From an uncultured Oscillospiraceae bacterium (GTDB taxonomy: Bacteria; Bacillota; Clostridia; Oscillospirales; Ruminococcaceae): a stretch of 41,789 nucleotides of DNA. Positions 33,285 through 41,746 of this stretch are shown here, piece after piece. Within the stretch, counting starts at the first letter, position 1; every line of letters starts with the position of its first letter. Under the pieces are notes generated by a model. The model was not told the origin of the DNA. It searched no databases and saw nothing but the letters and a program-made list of their open reading frames with translations. A program made the translations under genes and the position numbers. The stretch spans positions 1 to 41,789 of the forward strand of contig CAKSGA010000008.1 in the NCBI GenBank assembly GCA_934454435.1, read 5' to 3'.

Positions 33285-35105
33285 ATGATACTTGACAACA
33301 ACATAGATCACGAAAAGATCTCAAATATGACCCTGCCCGAGCTTAAACAGCTCTGTCGGGAGCTGCGGCGCTGCATTCTGAGCACTGTCACCGAGAACGG
33401 AGGACACCTGTCCTCTAACCTCGGAACGGTGGAGCTGACAACGGCGCTGCATTTTGTTTTTGACGTAAAAACTGACCGAATAGTCTGGGACGTAGGGCAC
33501 CAGGCGTATGCGCACAAGCTGCTCACCGGGCGGTATTCTGAGTTCAGCTCCCTGAGGAGCCGGGATGGGATATCCGGCTTTACCCGCCGCAGCGAGTCCC
33601 CTGCGGACGCTTTCATATCGGGACACAGCAGCACGTCTATTTCTGCGGCGTACGGAATTGCCTGCGCCATGAGATTGCAGGGCAGACCCGGGAGCGTAGC
33701 GGCGGTCATAGGCGACGGCGCAATGACCGGCGGAATGGCGTACGAGGGGCTCAACAATGCTGGAAAGAGCATGGCGCCGCTGGTCGTTGTGCTGAACGAC
33801 AACGGGCTTTCCATTTCCAAAAGCACCGGAGCCCTTGCACTATACCTTGCGCATATACGTTCCACCAGGAAGTACTACTGCGCCAAGGAGCATGTGAAGT
33901 CTGTGGTTTCCGCTGTTCCTCTTGTCGGGGAAAAGCTGGAAAAGACTCTGCGCACCGCAAAGGGGCTCATAAAGGACGCAATTTATGACAGCAGCAACAT
34001 GTTCGAGAATTTTGGGTTCCAGTATATTGGACCTGTGGACGGTCACGACCTGGAAGCGATGATAGAGGCGTTTTCGGTTGCGAAGCTCATGCGGAAGCCC
34101 TGCGTGGTGCACGTTTTCACCACAAAGGGAAAGGGCTGGCGCCCGGCGGAGGACAATCCCGGCGAGTACCATGCAGTGTCAAAGCATTCGGCGGTGCCGG
34201 CTGCGACCTCGTTCAGCGAAGAGTTCGGCAGGGAGCTGGAGCGGCTCGGAAAGTCCGACAGCCGTATCTGCGGCATAACCGCTGCGATGAAGTACGCCAC
34301 GGGAATGAACTTCTTCTGCAATTCCTGCGGAGAGCGCTATTTTGACGTAGGAATTGCAGAACAGCATGCGGTGACATTTGCTGCTGGTCTTGCCGTTGAG
34401 GGAATGCTGCCCGTGTTCGCAGTTTATTCAACATTCCTGCAGCGTGGGTTTGACCAGATCGTGCACGACTGCGCAATTGAAAAGACACACGTTGTCCTTG
34501 CGATAGACCGTGCAGGCTTTACCGGGGAGGACGGCGAAACGCACCAGGGCATTTTTGACGCTTCGATGCTGTCAATGATACCGAACACAACGGTGTATTC
34601 CCCCGCAAGTTACGATGAGCTCCGGCTGTGTCTCGACAGGGCGATATATCACACGGACGGCGTGGCAGCGGTGAGATATCCCAAGGGTGGTGAATCCGCC
34701 GTAAGCGTTTCTCCGAACATTGATATGGAGCATTCCGGCAGGCACGGGAGGACTCTGGCGGTCAGCTACGGCAGACTTTCCGCAGAGGTGGTTTCAGCAG
34801 CGAGGGAGGCTTCCGTAAAGGGTGCTCCGGTGGACTGGCTCAGACTGGTCAGGATAACACCGCTGCCGGAGGAAGCGGTCGAAACGGCTTTTGGCTACGA
34901 CCGTGTGGTGTTCTTTGAAGAGGGCATACTACGGGGCGGAATAGCTGAACAGTTCGGTGCTGCCTTGCTGGAGCGTGGGTTCCGGGGAAGCTACGAAGCA
35001 ATCGGTGCGGACGGCAGGTTCGTCCCGGCAGGGACGGTCCAGCAGCAGCTTGAAATGTTCGGACTTGACCGTGCGGCAATGGCAACAAGGCTGGCGGAGG
35101 TCTGA
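33285..35105 (+). CDS. dxs: 1-deoxy-D-xylulose-5-phosphate synthase
   Basis: A 606-residue thiamine-diphosphate enzyme that joins pyruvate and glyceraldehyde 3-phosphate, the first step of the MEP isoprenoid route. The opening NGGHLSSNLGTVELTTALH, the cofactor motif GDGAMTGGMAYEGLNNAG, and the pyrimidine-domain segment FDVGIAEQHAVTFAAGLA with DRAGFTGEDGETHQG are all as expected. I chose ATG 33285, 5 bases after GGAGG (33275-33279); ATG 33282 and a TTG at 33246 are less likely. Length is slightly shorter than E. coli Dxs. Confidence 0.96.
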   Translation: MILDNNIDHEKISNMTLPELKQLCRELRRCILSTVTENGGHLSSNLGTVELTTALHFVFDVKTDRIVWDVGHQAYAHKLLTGRYSEFSSLRSRDGISGFTRRSESPADAFISGHSSTSISAAYGIACAMRLQGRPGSVAAVIGDGAMTGGMAYEGLNNAGKSMAPLVVVLNDNGLSISKSTGALALYLAHIRSTRKYYCAKEHVKSVVSAVPLVGEKLEKTLRTAKGLIKDAIYDSSNMFENFGFQYIGPVDGHDLEAMIEAFSVAKLMRKPCVVHVFTTKGKGWRPAEDNPGEYHAVSKHSAVPAATSFSEEFGRELERLGKSDSRICGITAAMKYATGMNFFCNSCGERYFDVGIAEQHAVTFAAGLAVEGMLPVFAVYSTFLQRGFDQIVHDCAIEKTHVVLAIDRAGFTGEDGETHQGIFDASMLSMIPNTTVYSPASYDELRLCLDRAIYHTDGVAAVRYPKGGESAVSVSPNIDMEHSGRHGRTLAVSYGRLSAEVVSAAREASVKGAPVDWLRLVRITPLPEEAVETAFGYDRVVFFEEGILRGGIAEQFGAALLERGFRGSYEAIGADGRFVPAGTVQQQLEMFGLDRAAMATRLAEV

Positions 35106-35115
35106 CGGAGGAACT

Positions 35116-35832
35116 ATGCGACTTGATGTTTATCTGACCGACAAAGGACTGTGCAAGAGCCGTACCGCCGCACAGTCGCTTATAAAGACCGGCGGCGTGT
35201 CCCTGAACGGCACAGCCTGCACGAAACCCGCCCAGGAGGTCGCTGAAACGGACGCCGTTGAAATAACCGGAGAACAGCTTCGCTATGCGGGCCGTGGGGG
35301 GCTGAAGCTGGAAGCTGCACTGGAGCAGTTCGGGCTTGACATATCCGGTGCGGAGTGCATAGATATCGGCTCCTCGACCGGCGGATTTACTGACTGCATG
35401 CTGCAGCACGGAGCTGCAAGGGTATATGCCGTGGACGTCGGCAGGGATCAGCTTGCGGAGTTCCTGCGCAGGGACAGCCGTGTCGTTTCGATGGAGCAGA
35501 CGGATATTCGCACTGCGGAGCTCCCGCAGGCGGATTTTATCGGCACGGACGTGTCGTTCATTTCTCTCAGGCTGATACTTCCGCATATTTACAGGCTGCT
35601 CAAAAAAGGCGGGAGGGCTGTGGTGCTGATAAAGCCACAGTTTGAAGCGGGCAGGCAGAACCTCAGCAAAAAGGGCGTGGTGCGTGATGAAAAAGTCCGG
35701 CTGCGCATACGGGACGAGATCGCAGAGTTCGCACGGGGCTGCGGTTTTGAGGTCGTTGGAACTGCGGCTTCACCGATAACCGGCGGTGACGGAAACGTTG
35801 AGTTCCTGATGTGTCTTGGGAGGCCATTATGA
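35116..35832 (+). CDS. tlyA: TlyA-family rRNA (cytidine-2'-O)-methyltransferase
   Basis: A 238-residue TlyA (YqxC) protein, an rRNA 2'-O-methyltransferase family once annotated as hemolysin. An N-terminal S4 RNA-binding domain (RLDVYLTDKGLCKSRTAAQSLI) is followed by the FtsJ-type fold: the motif RGGLKLEAAL, SAM motif DIGSSTGGFTDCML, DVSFISLRLILP and LIKPQFEA. ACGGAGG precedes ATG 35116. The stop overlaps the nadK start as ATGA at 35829-35832. The exact methylated nucleotides in this organism are not shown by sequence. Confidence 0.95.
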   Translation: MRLDVYLTDKGLCKSRTAAQSLIKTGGVSLNGTACTKPAQEVAETDAVEITGEQLRYAGRGGLKLEAALEQFGLDISGAECIDIGSSTGGFTDCMLQHGAARVYAVDVGRDQLAEFLRRDSRVVSMEQTDIRTAELPQADFIGTDVSFISLRLILPHIYRLLKKGGRAVVLIKPQFEAGRQNLSKKGVVRDEKVRLRIRDEIAEFARGCGFEVVGTAASPITGGDGNVEFLMCLGRPL

Positions 35833-36695
35833 ACAGTGAAACCGAAAAGCGTGTCATAATATCGTATAACCGCCGGGACAAAAACTCGGTGAAGATAGCC
35901 GAGGATATCTGTGCAGAGCTGCGGACGTCCGGAATAACTCCGTATTCGCTCAAATACGACGATGGCAGCTCCGGAGGGCTCAGCGGCGTGGAGTCCGCAG
36001 AGAACGGCGGGGGCTGTATCTGCATGATAACGGTGGGCGGCGATGGCTCGATAATCTCGCACGGAAAGCTGGCGGCTGCCTGGGGCATTCCGCTGCTGGG
36101 AGTGAACACCGGCCGGCTCGGCTTTATGGCAAATCTCGAACCCGGGGATATCCGGCGCATACCAAGTATCATTCTTGGGAGCTTCCGGGTGAGCCGCCGC
36201 ATGATGATGTCGGTGGAGGTACGTTATGCAAACGGGGGAATGCTCCACCAGAACACCCTGAACGACGTCGTGGTCAGCCGTGACAGCAAGTCAAAGCTGC
36301 CGGAGTTCTGCGTGTTCTGCGGTGATACCGAGGTCTCAAGGCTTCGGGCGGACGGCGTGATATTCAGCACCCCGACCGGCTCCACGGCATATTCGCTTTC
36401 CGCTGGTGGTCCCATAATCGACCCTGCGATGAAGTGCATAGAATACACGGCGCTGTGCCCGCATTCGCTGTTTTCACGTCCCATGCTGTTTTCAGCGGAG
36501 CGCACGGTGGAGCTGCGGGTGAATTCCTACCAGGACAGCCGGGTAACTATCAGCTTTGACGGCGACAGCGGTTATCCGTTCGGTGACGGTGATGTCCTGG
36601 AAATAAGCGTCGGCGGGAATGAGCTCAGCCTGATCGAAACCGGTGACGGGTTCTTCGGGTCGGTCAACCGGAAGCTCATGCAGCCGCTGAAGTGA
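35829..36695 (+). CDS. nadK: NAD kinase
   Basis: A 288-residue NAD kinase that makes NADP. The diagnostic GGDGS motif is at residues 70-74, followed by GVNTGRLGFMANL, the NDVVVSR segment and DGVIFSTPTGSTAYSLSAGGPI, the catalytic-site region. GGGAGG lies 5 bases before ATG 35829. It overlaps tlyA by 4 bases. A weak hairpin (GACAGC 36708-36713 with GCTGTC 36725-36730) follows the gene without a T run. Confidence 0.96.
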   Translation: MNSETEKRVIISYNRRDKNSVKIAEDICAELRTSGITPYSLKYDDGSSGGLSGVESAENGGGCICMITVGGDGSIISHGKLAAAWGIPLLGVNTGRLGFMANLEPGDIRRIPSIILGSFRVSRRMMMSVEVRYANGGMLHQNTLNDVVVSRDSKSKLPEFCVFCGDTEVSRLRADGVIFSTPTGSTAYSLSAGGPIIDPAMKCIEYTALCPHSLFSRPMLFSAERTVELRVNSYQDSRVTISFDGDSGYPFGDGDVLEISVGGNELSLIETGDGFFGSVNRKLMQPLK

Positions 36696-36798
36696 CATGT
36701 GCGCCACGACAGCAGCCCAACAGCGCTGTCAGTGAACTGGTGTAAGTCACGCCTGATAATTAACAACATTCGATTTTGGGAGATTTTCGGAGACTGAA

Positions 36799-37482
36799 AT
36801 GGTACAGTGTTTTGAAGAGTTCTGCGATAAGCTGCTGGATGCCGGGTTTTCGCTCGGCGGCGGCAGCGACAAGGGAATATATGCGGTGGTTCCGTTCGAC
36901 TGGACGGAGCAGCCCCCGGACACTCCCGTGAGATGGCACACCGGCGAGCCTGACACCGACCCGTGGGAATGGCGCATGCGTGTCCTGGAGGAACGCACTG
37001 ACATCGCCTACGCCAAGGTGTTTTTCAGGAGCAGCGGGTACATCACGGAGGAGTGGTACCCGTACTTCCTGGCGGTAAGGCGTCAGGGAATGAGCTTTGA
37101 GGAAGCCTGGGAGGACGGCCGTATCACCGATCTTTCCCGCAGGATATACGAAGCGGTGAGGGATAACGGAAGAGTCGCCATGCATGATATAAAGCGGATT
37201 GCAGGGCTTGCCGGCGAGAGTTCCGCCCATGTGGAGAAAGCGATGACCGACCTCCAGATGGGAATGTTCCTGACGATATGCGGCAGGCAGCAGAAGCGCA
37301 ACATGTACGGCGAGCCCTACGGCTGGAGCAGCACGGTTTTCTGTACGCCGGAGGAATTCTGGCACAGTGACTTTGAAGAGCTCCCTGACACTGACAGGGC
37401 AGTCGAGAGGATATGCGCCCGGGTGGCGCAGCTTAATCCGGCGGCACAGGAACGGAAGATACGCAGGTTCATATTCGGCTGA
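36799..37482 (+). CDS. AlkZ-related conserved protein, function unknown
   Basis: A 227-residue soluble protein with a strongly conserved feel: PVRWHTGEPDTDPWEWRMRVLEE, then AYAKVFFRSSGYITEEWYPYFLA, and a C-terminal winged-helix-like half including MTDLQMGMFLTICGRQQK and YGWSSTVFCTPEEFW. I recall this pattern from proteins labelled AlkZ-related in Clostridia; AlkZ itself is a winged-helix DNA glycosylase for cross-links, but the catalytic QxQ motif is not evident, so no activity is claimed. CGGAGA lies just before ATG. It sits between nadK and argR, where it is not part of the classical cluster. Confidence 0.75.
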   Translation: MVQCFEEFCDKLLDAGFSLGGGSDKGIYAVVPFDWTEQPPDTPVRWHTGEPDTDPWEWRMRVLEERTDIAYAKVFFRSSGYITEEWYPYFLAVRRQGMSFEEAWEDGRITDLSRRIYEAVRDNGRVAMHDIKRIAGLAGESSAHVEKAMTDLQMGMFLTICGRQQKRNMYGEPYGWSSTVFCTPEEFWHSDFEELPDTDRAVERICARVAQLNPAAQERKIRRFIFG

Positions 37483-37492
37483 GAGGTAGGTT

Positions 37493-37939
37493 ATGGATAA
37501 GAAACAGCGGCAGCGCACGATACTGAAAATAATCTCGTCCCAGGAGGTCGAAACGCAGGAGCAGCTCGGGGAGCTTCTTGAAGAAGCAGGGTGTCCGACT
37601 ACCCAGGCGACCATTTCAAGGGACATGAGGGAGCTCAGGATACGCAAGGGTATGTCCGGCGATGGTGTGAACTGCTATTACTCACCGGATTGTGAAAATC
37701 CCCCGGAGTACAGCAGCGTGTTTGCCCAGGCGGTGCTGTCGCTGGATTATGCCATGAATACGGTCGTGATAAAGTGCCGGTCAGGTCTGGCAAACGCCGC
37801 CTGCGTGGTGCTTGATGAACAGGACCTCGGTTTTGTGGTGGGGACCATTGCCGGTGACGATACTATATTTGTCCTCACAAGAACGGAAAACCACGCAGTG
37901 CAGCTTATGGAGCTGCTCAGAAAAATGATGACCAGATAA
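37493..37939 (+). CDS. argR: Arginine repressor ArgR/AhrC
   Basis: A 148-residue arginine-responsive hexameric repressor/activator. The N-terminal winged helix contains the SR recognition pair in TQATISRDMRELRI; the C-terminal oligomerisation domain has the arginine-binding GTIAGDDTIFVL. GAGAGGT lies before ATG 37493, 10 bases after the preceding gene. Its position just before recN is the typical Firmicutes arrangement and does not imply a shared function. Confidence 0.95.
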   Translation: MDKKQRQRTILKIISSQEVETQEQLGELLEEAGCPTTQATISRDMRELRIRKGMSGDGVNCYYSPDCENPPEYSSVFAQAVLSLDYAMNTVVIKCRSGLANAACVVLDEQDLGFVVGTIAGDDTIFVLTRTENHAVQLMELLRKMMTR

Positions 37940-37951
37940 GGAGGATGACGT

Positions 37952-39607
37952 TTGTTACGGGAGCTTTCAATTGAAAACCTTGCAGTAATTGAAAAAGCGT
38001 CGGTGGAGTTCGGAAGCGGCTTCAACGTGTTCACCGGCGAAACGGGCGCTGGTAAGAGCGTCATTATCGGCGGCATAAACGCAGTCCTTGGCGGCAGGAC
38101 TACCAAGGACATCGTCCGCAGCGGTGCGCCAAAGGCTGTTGTGTCGGCCCTCTTTGACGATATTTCGGAGCGTGTGCGTGCGAAGCTGACCGAACTCGGG
38201 TTTTCATCCGAGGATGGCGAGCTGGTGCTCATGCGTGAGATAACCTCCGAGGGCAAGAGCAGCGCCAGAATAAACGGCAGGGCGGCTACAGCGGCAATGC
38301 TGCGTGAGGTCGGGGAGCTGCTTGTGGATATCCACGGCCAGCATGAGAACCGGATACTCATGAACACGGATAATCAGCGTCAGATACTCGACAGCTACGG
38401 CGGGCTGGAATCTGTGCTGGAGAATTACCGCACGGAATTCCGGCGTTTTTCAAAGCTGTCAAGACGACTGAAGGAGCTCCAGGAGGAGAACCGCAACCGT
38501 GAACTCCGCACGGCGCAGCTCACCGCAGTGACCGAGGAGCTCACCGAGCTCAACCTTACCTACGGTGAGGGCGAGCGGCTGGAAGAGGAACTCCAGAAGC
38601 TCCGCAGCACCGCAAAGATACAGGGTGCGCTGTTCACGGCGAACAGCCTGCTCAACGGCGAAGAAGCCCCTGGTGCGGTGGACCTTGTGCGGCAGTCGAT
38701 GAATTCGCTGGCGGCTGCGGGTGCTCTGCTGCCTGAGGCAGACGTGCAGTACAGACGCCTAGAAGAACTCCTGCCGGAACTTGAGGACATCAGCGGGGAA
38801 GCGGCTTCCATGGCATTCGGTCTGGACGACAGCGAGGAGCGTGAAGCCGACCTGGAGGACCGTGTTTCCGCAATGAAGCATGCCTGCCGCAAGTACAACA
38901 TGGACGCAGACCAGCTTGTGGACTACCTTGAAGAGTGTCGCACCGAGCTGTCGCAGCTTTCTGGCCTGGACGGCGAGATAGAGCGCCTTTCCGAAGAAAA
39001 GCATGAGCTGGCAGGGCAGGTAAAGCGCATGGCGGAGGACATCAGCGCCAGGCGCCGAGAGGCTTCATTGAAGCTCTCCGCAGAGATATGCGAGGTGCTG
39101 AAATTCCTGAACATGCCGAATGTTACCCTCAGCTTTGACGTCCGTCCGGACAAGATAACGATAAACGGCATGGACGAGGTCGAGATACTGATCTCCGCAA
39201 ACGCCGGCGAGGAGCCGAAGCCTCTCAACAGGACGGCGAGCGGCGGCGAGCTTTCCCGTGTCATGCTGGCGATAAAGAGCGTCATGGCGGAGGGCGATGA
39301 TATCCCGACGATGATCTTTGACGAGGTAGACGCAGGAATAAGCGGCAGGACGGCGGCAAAGGTCGGCATAAAGCTGGCGCAGACCGCAGAGAAGCGGCAG
39401 GTGCTGTGCATAACTCACCTGGCGCAGATAGCGGCTCTTGCCAGGACGCATATGCTCATTGAAAAGCAGACAGAAAGCGCCCGCACCTACACCCGCATAA
39501 TCCCCCTGGATCACGAGGGCAGAAAGCTGGAGCTCGCCCGTATCATGGACGGAGGACTTACCGAAAGCGGACTGAAAGCAGCAGAGGAAATGCTCGACCG
39601 CCATTGA
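37952..39607 (+). CDS. recN: DNA repair protein RecN
   Basis: A 551-residue SMC-like ATPase that acts early in double-strand break repair. Walker A is FTGETGAGKSVII near residue 30, a long coiled coil runs from about 150 to 360, and the C-terminal part has the signature ASGGELSRVMLAIKS and Walker B MIFDEVDAGISG. The start is TTG 37952, directly supported by AAGGAGG and by the family N-terminus (LRELSIENLAVIE). In spore formers spoIVB and spo0A usually follow; here a CrtO-like gene follows instead. Confidence 0.96.
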   Translation: MLRELSIENLAVIEKASVEFGSGFNVFTGETGAGKSVIIGGINAVLGGRTTKDIVRSGAPKAVVSALFDDISERVRAKLTELGFSSEDGELVLMREITSEGKSSARINGRAATAAMLREVGELLVDIHGQHENRILMNTDNQRQILDSYGGLESVLENYRTEFRRFSKLSRRLKELQEENRNRELRTAQLTAVTEELTELNLTYGEGERLEEELQKLRSTAKIQGALFTANSLLNGEEAPGAVDLVRQSMNSLAAAGALLPEADVQYRRLEELLPELEDISGEAASMAFGLDDSEEREADLEDRVSAMKHACRKYNMDADQLVDYLEECRTELSQLSGLDGEIERLSEEKHELAGQVKRMAEDISARRREASLKLSAEICEVLKFLNMPNVTLSFDVRPDKITINGMDEVEILISANAGEEPKPLNRTASGGELSRVMLAIKSVMAEGDDIPTMIFDEVDAGISGRTAAKVGIKLAQTAEKRQVLCITHLAQIAALARTHMLIEKQTESARTYTRIIPLDHEGRKLELARIMDGGLTESGLKAAEEMLDRH

Positions 39608-39618
39608 TGGAGGTTTCT

Positions 39619-40194
39619 ATGAAGAAATCCGGATTTCAGCATTTCATGGAAAAAGGAACCCTGGCATTTCTGACATTGACAGTGATGTTTCTGGTCTGCT
39701 GGCTGGTATGGGGACAGGGAGTATTTCTCACGCTGCTGATAACGTTTGCGACGTTCTTTTACCATTTTGCGATACGCCTGGCTGTGGGAGCGGCAGTGGA
39801 CTTCATTACCGCACGAGGTGTGAATTACAACGCTGCGTGGTTCAGGCAGAGCAGGGCAGAGGCGGAGCTGTATAAGCTGCTGAAAGTCCACAGCTGGAAA
39901 GTGAAGCTGCCGACATACGTTCCCGGCAGTTTCTCGCTGAAAGAGAACACGCCGGAGCAGGTCGTGTGTAACATGTGCTGTGCTGAAATAGTCCATGAGG
40001 TGAACGTGGCAGTCAGCTTTGTTCCGGTAGTGCTGAGCGTTATCGTTCCGGTGCTTCGCAGCACTATTCTGGTATTTGTGCTGACTTCACTGGCTGTCGC
40101 AGGGTTTGATATGCTGTTTGTTATGATCCAGAGATATAACCGCCCCAGAATGCTGAAACTAATTCGCCGCAGGCAGAATAAAACTGCCCGGTAA
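39619..40194 (+). CDS. CrtO-like membrane protein (glycosyl-diaponeurosporenoate acyltransferase family)
   Basis: A 191-residue protein with two hydrophobic segments near the N-terminus (about 13-50) and two near the C-terminus. The middle and end resemble the staphylococcal CrtO family: a WKVKLP motif, then CCAEIVHEVN and, at the end, the IQRYNRPRM motif before a basic tail. No carotenoid genes are nearby, so the staphyloxanthin function should not be transferred; a membrane-acylation role is only a guess. ATG 39619 is chosen because TGGAGG lies 5 bases upstream; an ATG at 39607 is the alternative. The gene follows recN by 11 bases. Confidence 0.65.
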   Translation: MKKSGFQHFMEKGTLAFLTLTVMFLVCWLVWGQGVFLTLLITFATFFYHFAIRLAVGAAVDFITARGVNYNAAWFRQSRAEAELYKLLKVHSWKVKLPTYVPGSFSLKENTPEQVVCNMCCAEIVHEVNVAVSFVPVVLSVIVPVLRSTILVFVLTSLAVAGFDMLFVMIQRYNRPRMLKLIRRRQNKTAR

Positions 40195-40236
40195 TGTCAA
40201 ACTAACGATAAAACAGGTCTGAAAGGAAGTATCATC

Positions 40237-41625
40237 ATGAAGCAGAGGATAGAAGAATTCATGAACTCCCATCGTGAGGAAATGGTGGACGTTATCAGAA
40301 AGCTGGTGGAGATCCCAAGCGTAAAGGGCGAGCCGAAGCCCGGTGCTCCGTTTGGTGCAGAGCCAAGGCGTGCACTTGACAAAATGCTGGAGATCTGCCG
40401 TGAGATGGGGTTCGTTACAAGTTGCCATGATGACGTTGTTGGAACTGCGGATTATTCTCCCTGCGGAAACGTTGGCCTGGGGATTCTGGGGCACCTTGAC
40501 GTGGTACCTGCGGAGCCGATGAACTGGACTTTTCCGCCCTATCAGCTCACCCGGGCGGAGGGCAGGCTGCTAGGCAGGGGCGTCATCGACGACAAGGGAC
40601 CCTGCGTGGCTGCTCTGTTTGCGCTGTACTGCGTAAAGGAGCTCGGTATACCGCTTAAAAAGGGCGTTCGCCTGCTGTTCGGTACGGACGAGGAGAACGG
40701 CTCCGAGGATCTGGAGATCTATTGCCGTGGAAATAAGCTGCCGCCGATGGTGTTCACGCCGGACGCCAGCTTCCCGGTGATCAATATTGAGAAAGGCATG
40801 ATACGTGCGGATATCACGGGGGAATATGCTCAGGGCTCCGTGGTGAGCTTTGAGGGCGGCAGCATTCCGAATGCCGTTCCGGACAAAGCAGCCGTGGTCC
40901 TGCGGGGAGTTCCCTATGACGAAGTCCGTTCGGCGGTGCTGGCGAACTCCACCGGGGCGATAATTACAGGCGAAACCGCAGACAACGGCGATATAATCAT
41001 ACATTGCTCCGGCAAGTCAGCGCACGCTTCCACTCCGCAGACCGGAATAAATGCCGTGACGGCTCTTATTGCGTTCCTGAACAGACTTCCCTTGCAGGAG
41101 GGACAGCAGCGGGATATTTTCCGTGGACTTGCCGAGATGTTCCCGTTCGGGGAAACGGACGGGCGCTCCGCTTCGCTGAAAATAGACGATGAAAAATCCG
41201 GCTCACTGACGCTGACGTTCAGCAAATTCGGCATGCATGATGGCGTGGTGAGCGGCTGCATTGACATACGCTATCCGGTCTGCGCCGAACTTGAAGATGT
41301 TGTAGCACGGCTTTCCGCAGCGCTGGAACATGCCGGGGTCCATTACGGAAAGAATATGGAGGAGCAGCCTCATTGTGTTCCTGAGGACAGTGAGTTCGTG
41401 CAGAAGCTGCTGAAAGTCTATGAGGACGTTGAGGGCGAGCCGGGGCGCTGCATAGCCATCGGCGGCGGGACCTACGTACACACGGTGGATGGCGGTGTAG
41501 CGTTCGGTGTTGAGCGTGGCGATACCGATTATCACATGCACGGTAATGACGAGTTCATTACCGAGGACGAGCTGATAAAGGACGCCGTGCTGTTTGCCTG
41601 CGCAATTGCGGATATCTGTGGATAG
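40237..41625 (+). CDS. pepV: M20-family zinc dipeptidase (PepV/Sapep type)
   Basis: A 462-residue cytoplasmic dipeptidase that probably releases amino acids from short peptides. Metal and catalytic residues are recognisable: GHLDVVP with His86 and Asp88, the bridging Asp in GVIDDKG (118-119), DEENGSED with catalytic Glu152 and ligand Glu153, Asp176 in TPDAS, and a late His near TDYHMHG (433-435). The lid domain lies between about 185 and 320. AAAGGAAG lies upstream of ATG 40237. Substrate range is inferred from family. Confidence 0.94.
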   Translation: MKQRIEEFMNSHREEMVDVIRKLVEIPSVKGEPKPGAPFGAEPRRALDKMLEICREMGFVTSCHDDVVGTADYSPCGNVGLGILGHLDVVPAEPMNWTFPPYQLTRAEGRLLGRGVIDDKGPCVAALFALYCVKELGIPLKKGVRLLFGTDEENGSEDLEIYCRGNKLPPMVFTPDASFPVINIEKGMIRADITGEYAQGSVVSFEGGSIPNAVPDKAAVVLRGVPYDEVRSAVLANSTGAIITGETADNGDIIIHCSGKSAHASTPQTGINAVTALIAFLNRLPLQEGQQRDIFRGLAEMFPFGETDGRSASLKIDDEKSGSLTLTFSKFGMHDGVVSGCIDIRYPVCAELEDVVARLSAALEHAGVHYGKNMEEQPHCVPEDSEFVQKLLKVYEDVEGEPGRCIAIGGGTYVHTVDGGVAFGVERGDTDYHMHGNDEFITEDELIKDAVLFACAIADICG

Positions 41626-41632
41626 TAAAAGC

Positions 41633-41660
41633 GGGAGAGCATATGCCCTCCCATTTTTCT
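41633..41660. terminator. Bidirectional terminator between the dipeptidase gene and spoVM
   Basis: GGGAG (41633-41637) pairs with CTCCC (41648-41652) with partial extension inward, followed by ATTTTTCTT on the plus strand and by GCTTTTAC on the minus strand. It separates the convergent genes. Confidence 0.75.
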
Positions 41661-41746
41661 TATTCTGCCGGCTGCTTTTTAATTCCGAACATCGCACGGA
41701 GTATCCCGGCGAATAATTTCGGGCTTTTCAGTACAACGATCTTCAT
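41660..41746 (-). CDS. spoVM: SpoVM-like amphipathic micro-protein
   Basis: A 28-residue open frame that closely matches SpoVM, the peripheral membrane peptide that recognises the curved forespore membrane and anchors the SpoIVA coat basement layer in Bacillus. The core KSPKLFAGILRAMFG aligns without gaps with the Bacillus KLPKFLGGIVRAMLG; the key Pro9 and Lys7 are conserved and the helix has a charged and a hydrophobic face. AAAGGAG lies 7 bases before ATG 41746. In Bacillus spoVM follows thiN; here it is far from it. Too short for routine gene callers. The sigma-E promoter, if any, lies beyond the window. Confidence 0.85.
   Translation of the reverse strand: MKIVVLKSPKLFAGILRAMFGIKKQPAE

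Noticed and set aside
36708..36730. Hairpin after nadK as a terminator
   Set aside because: Only 6 base pairs and no T run; not enough to call a terminator.
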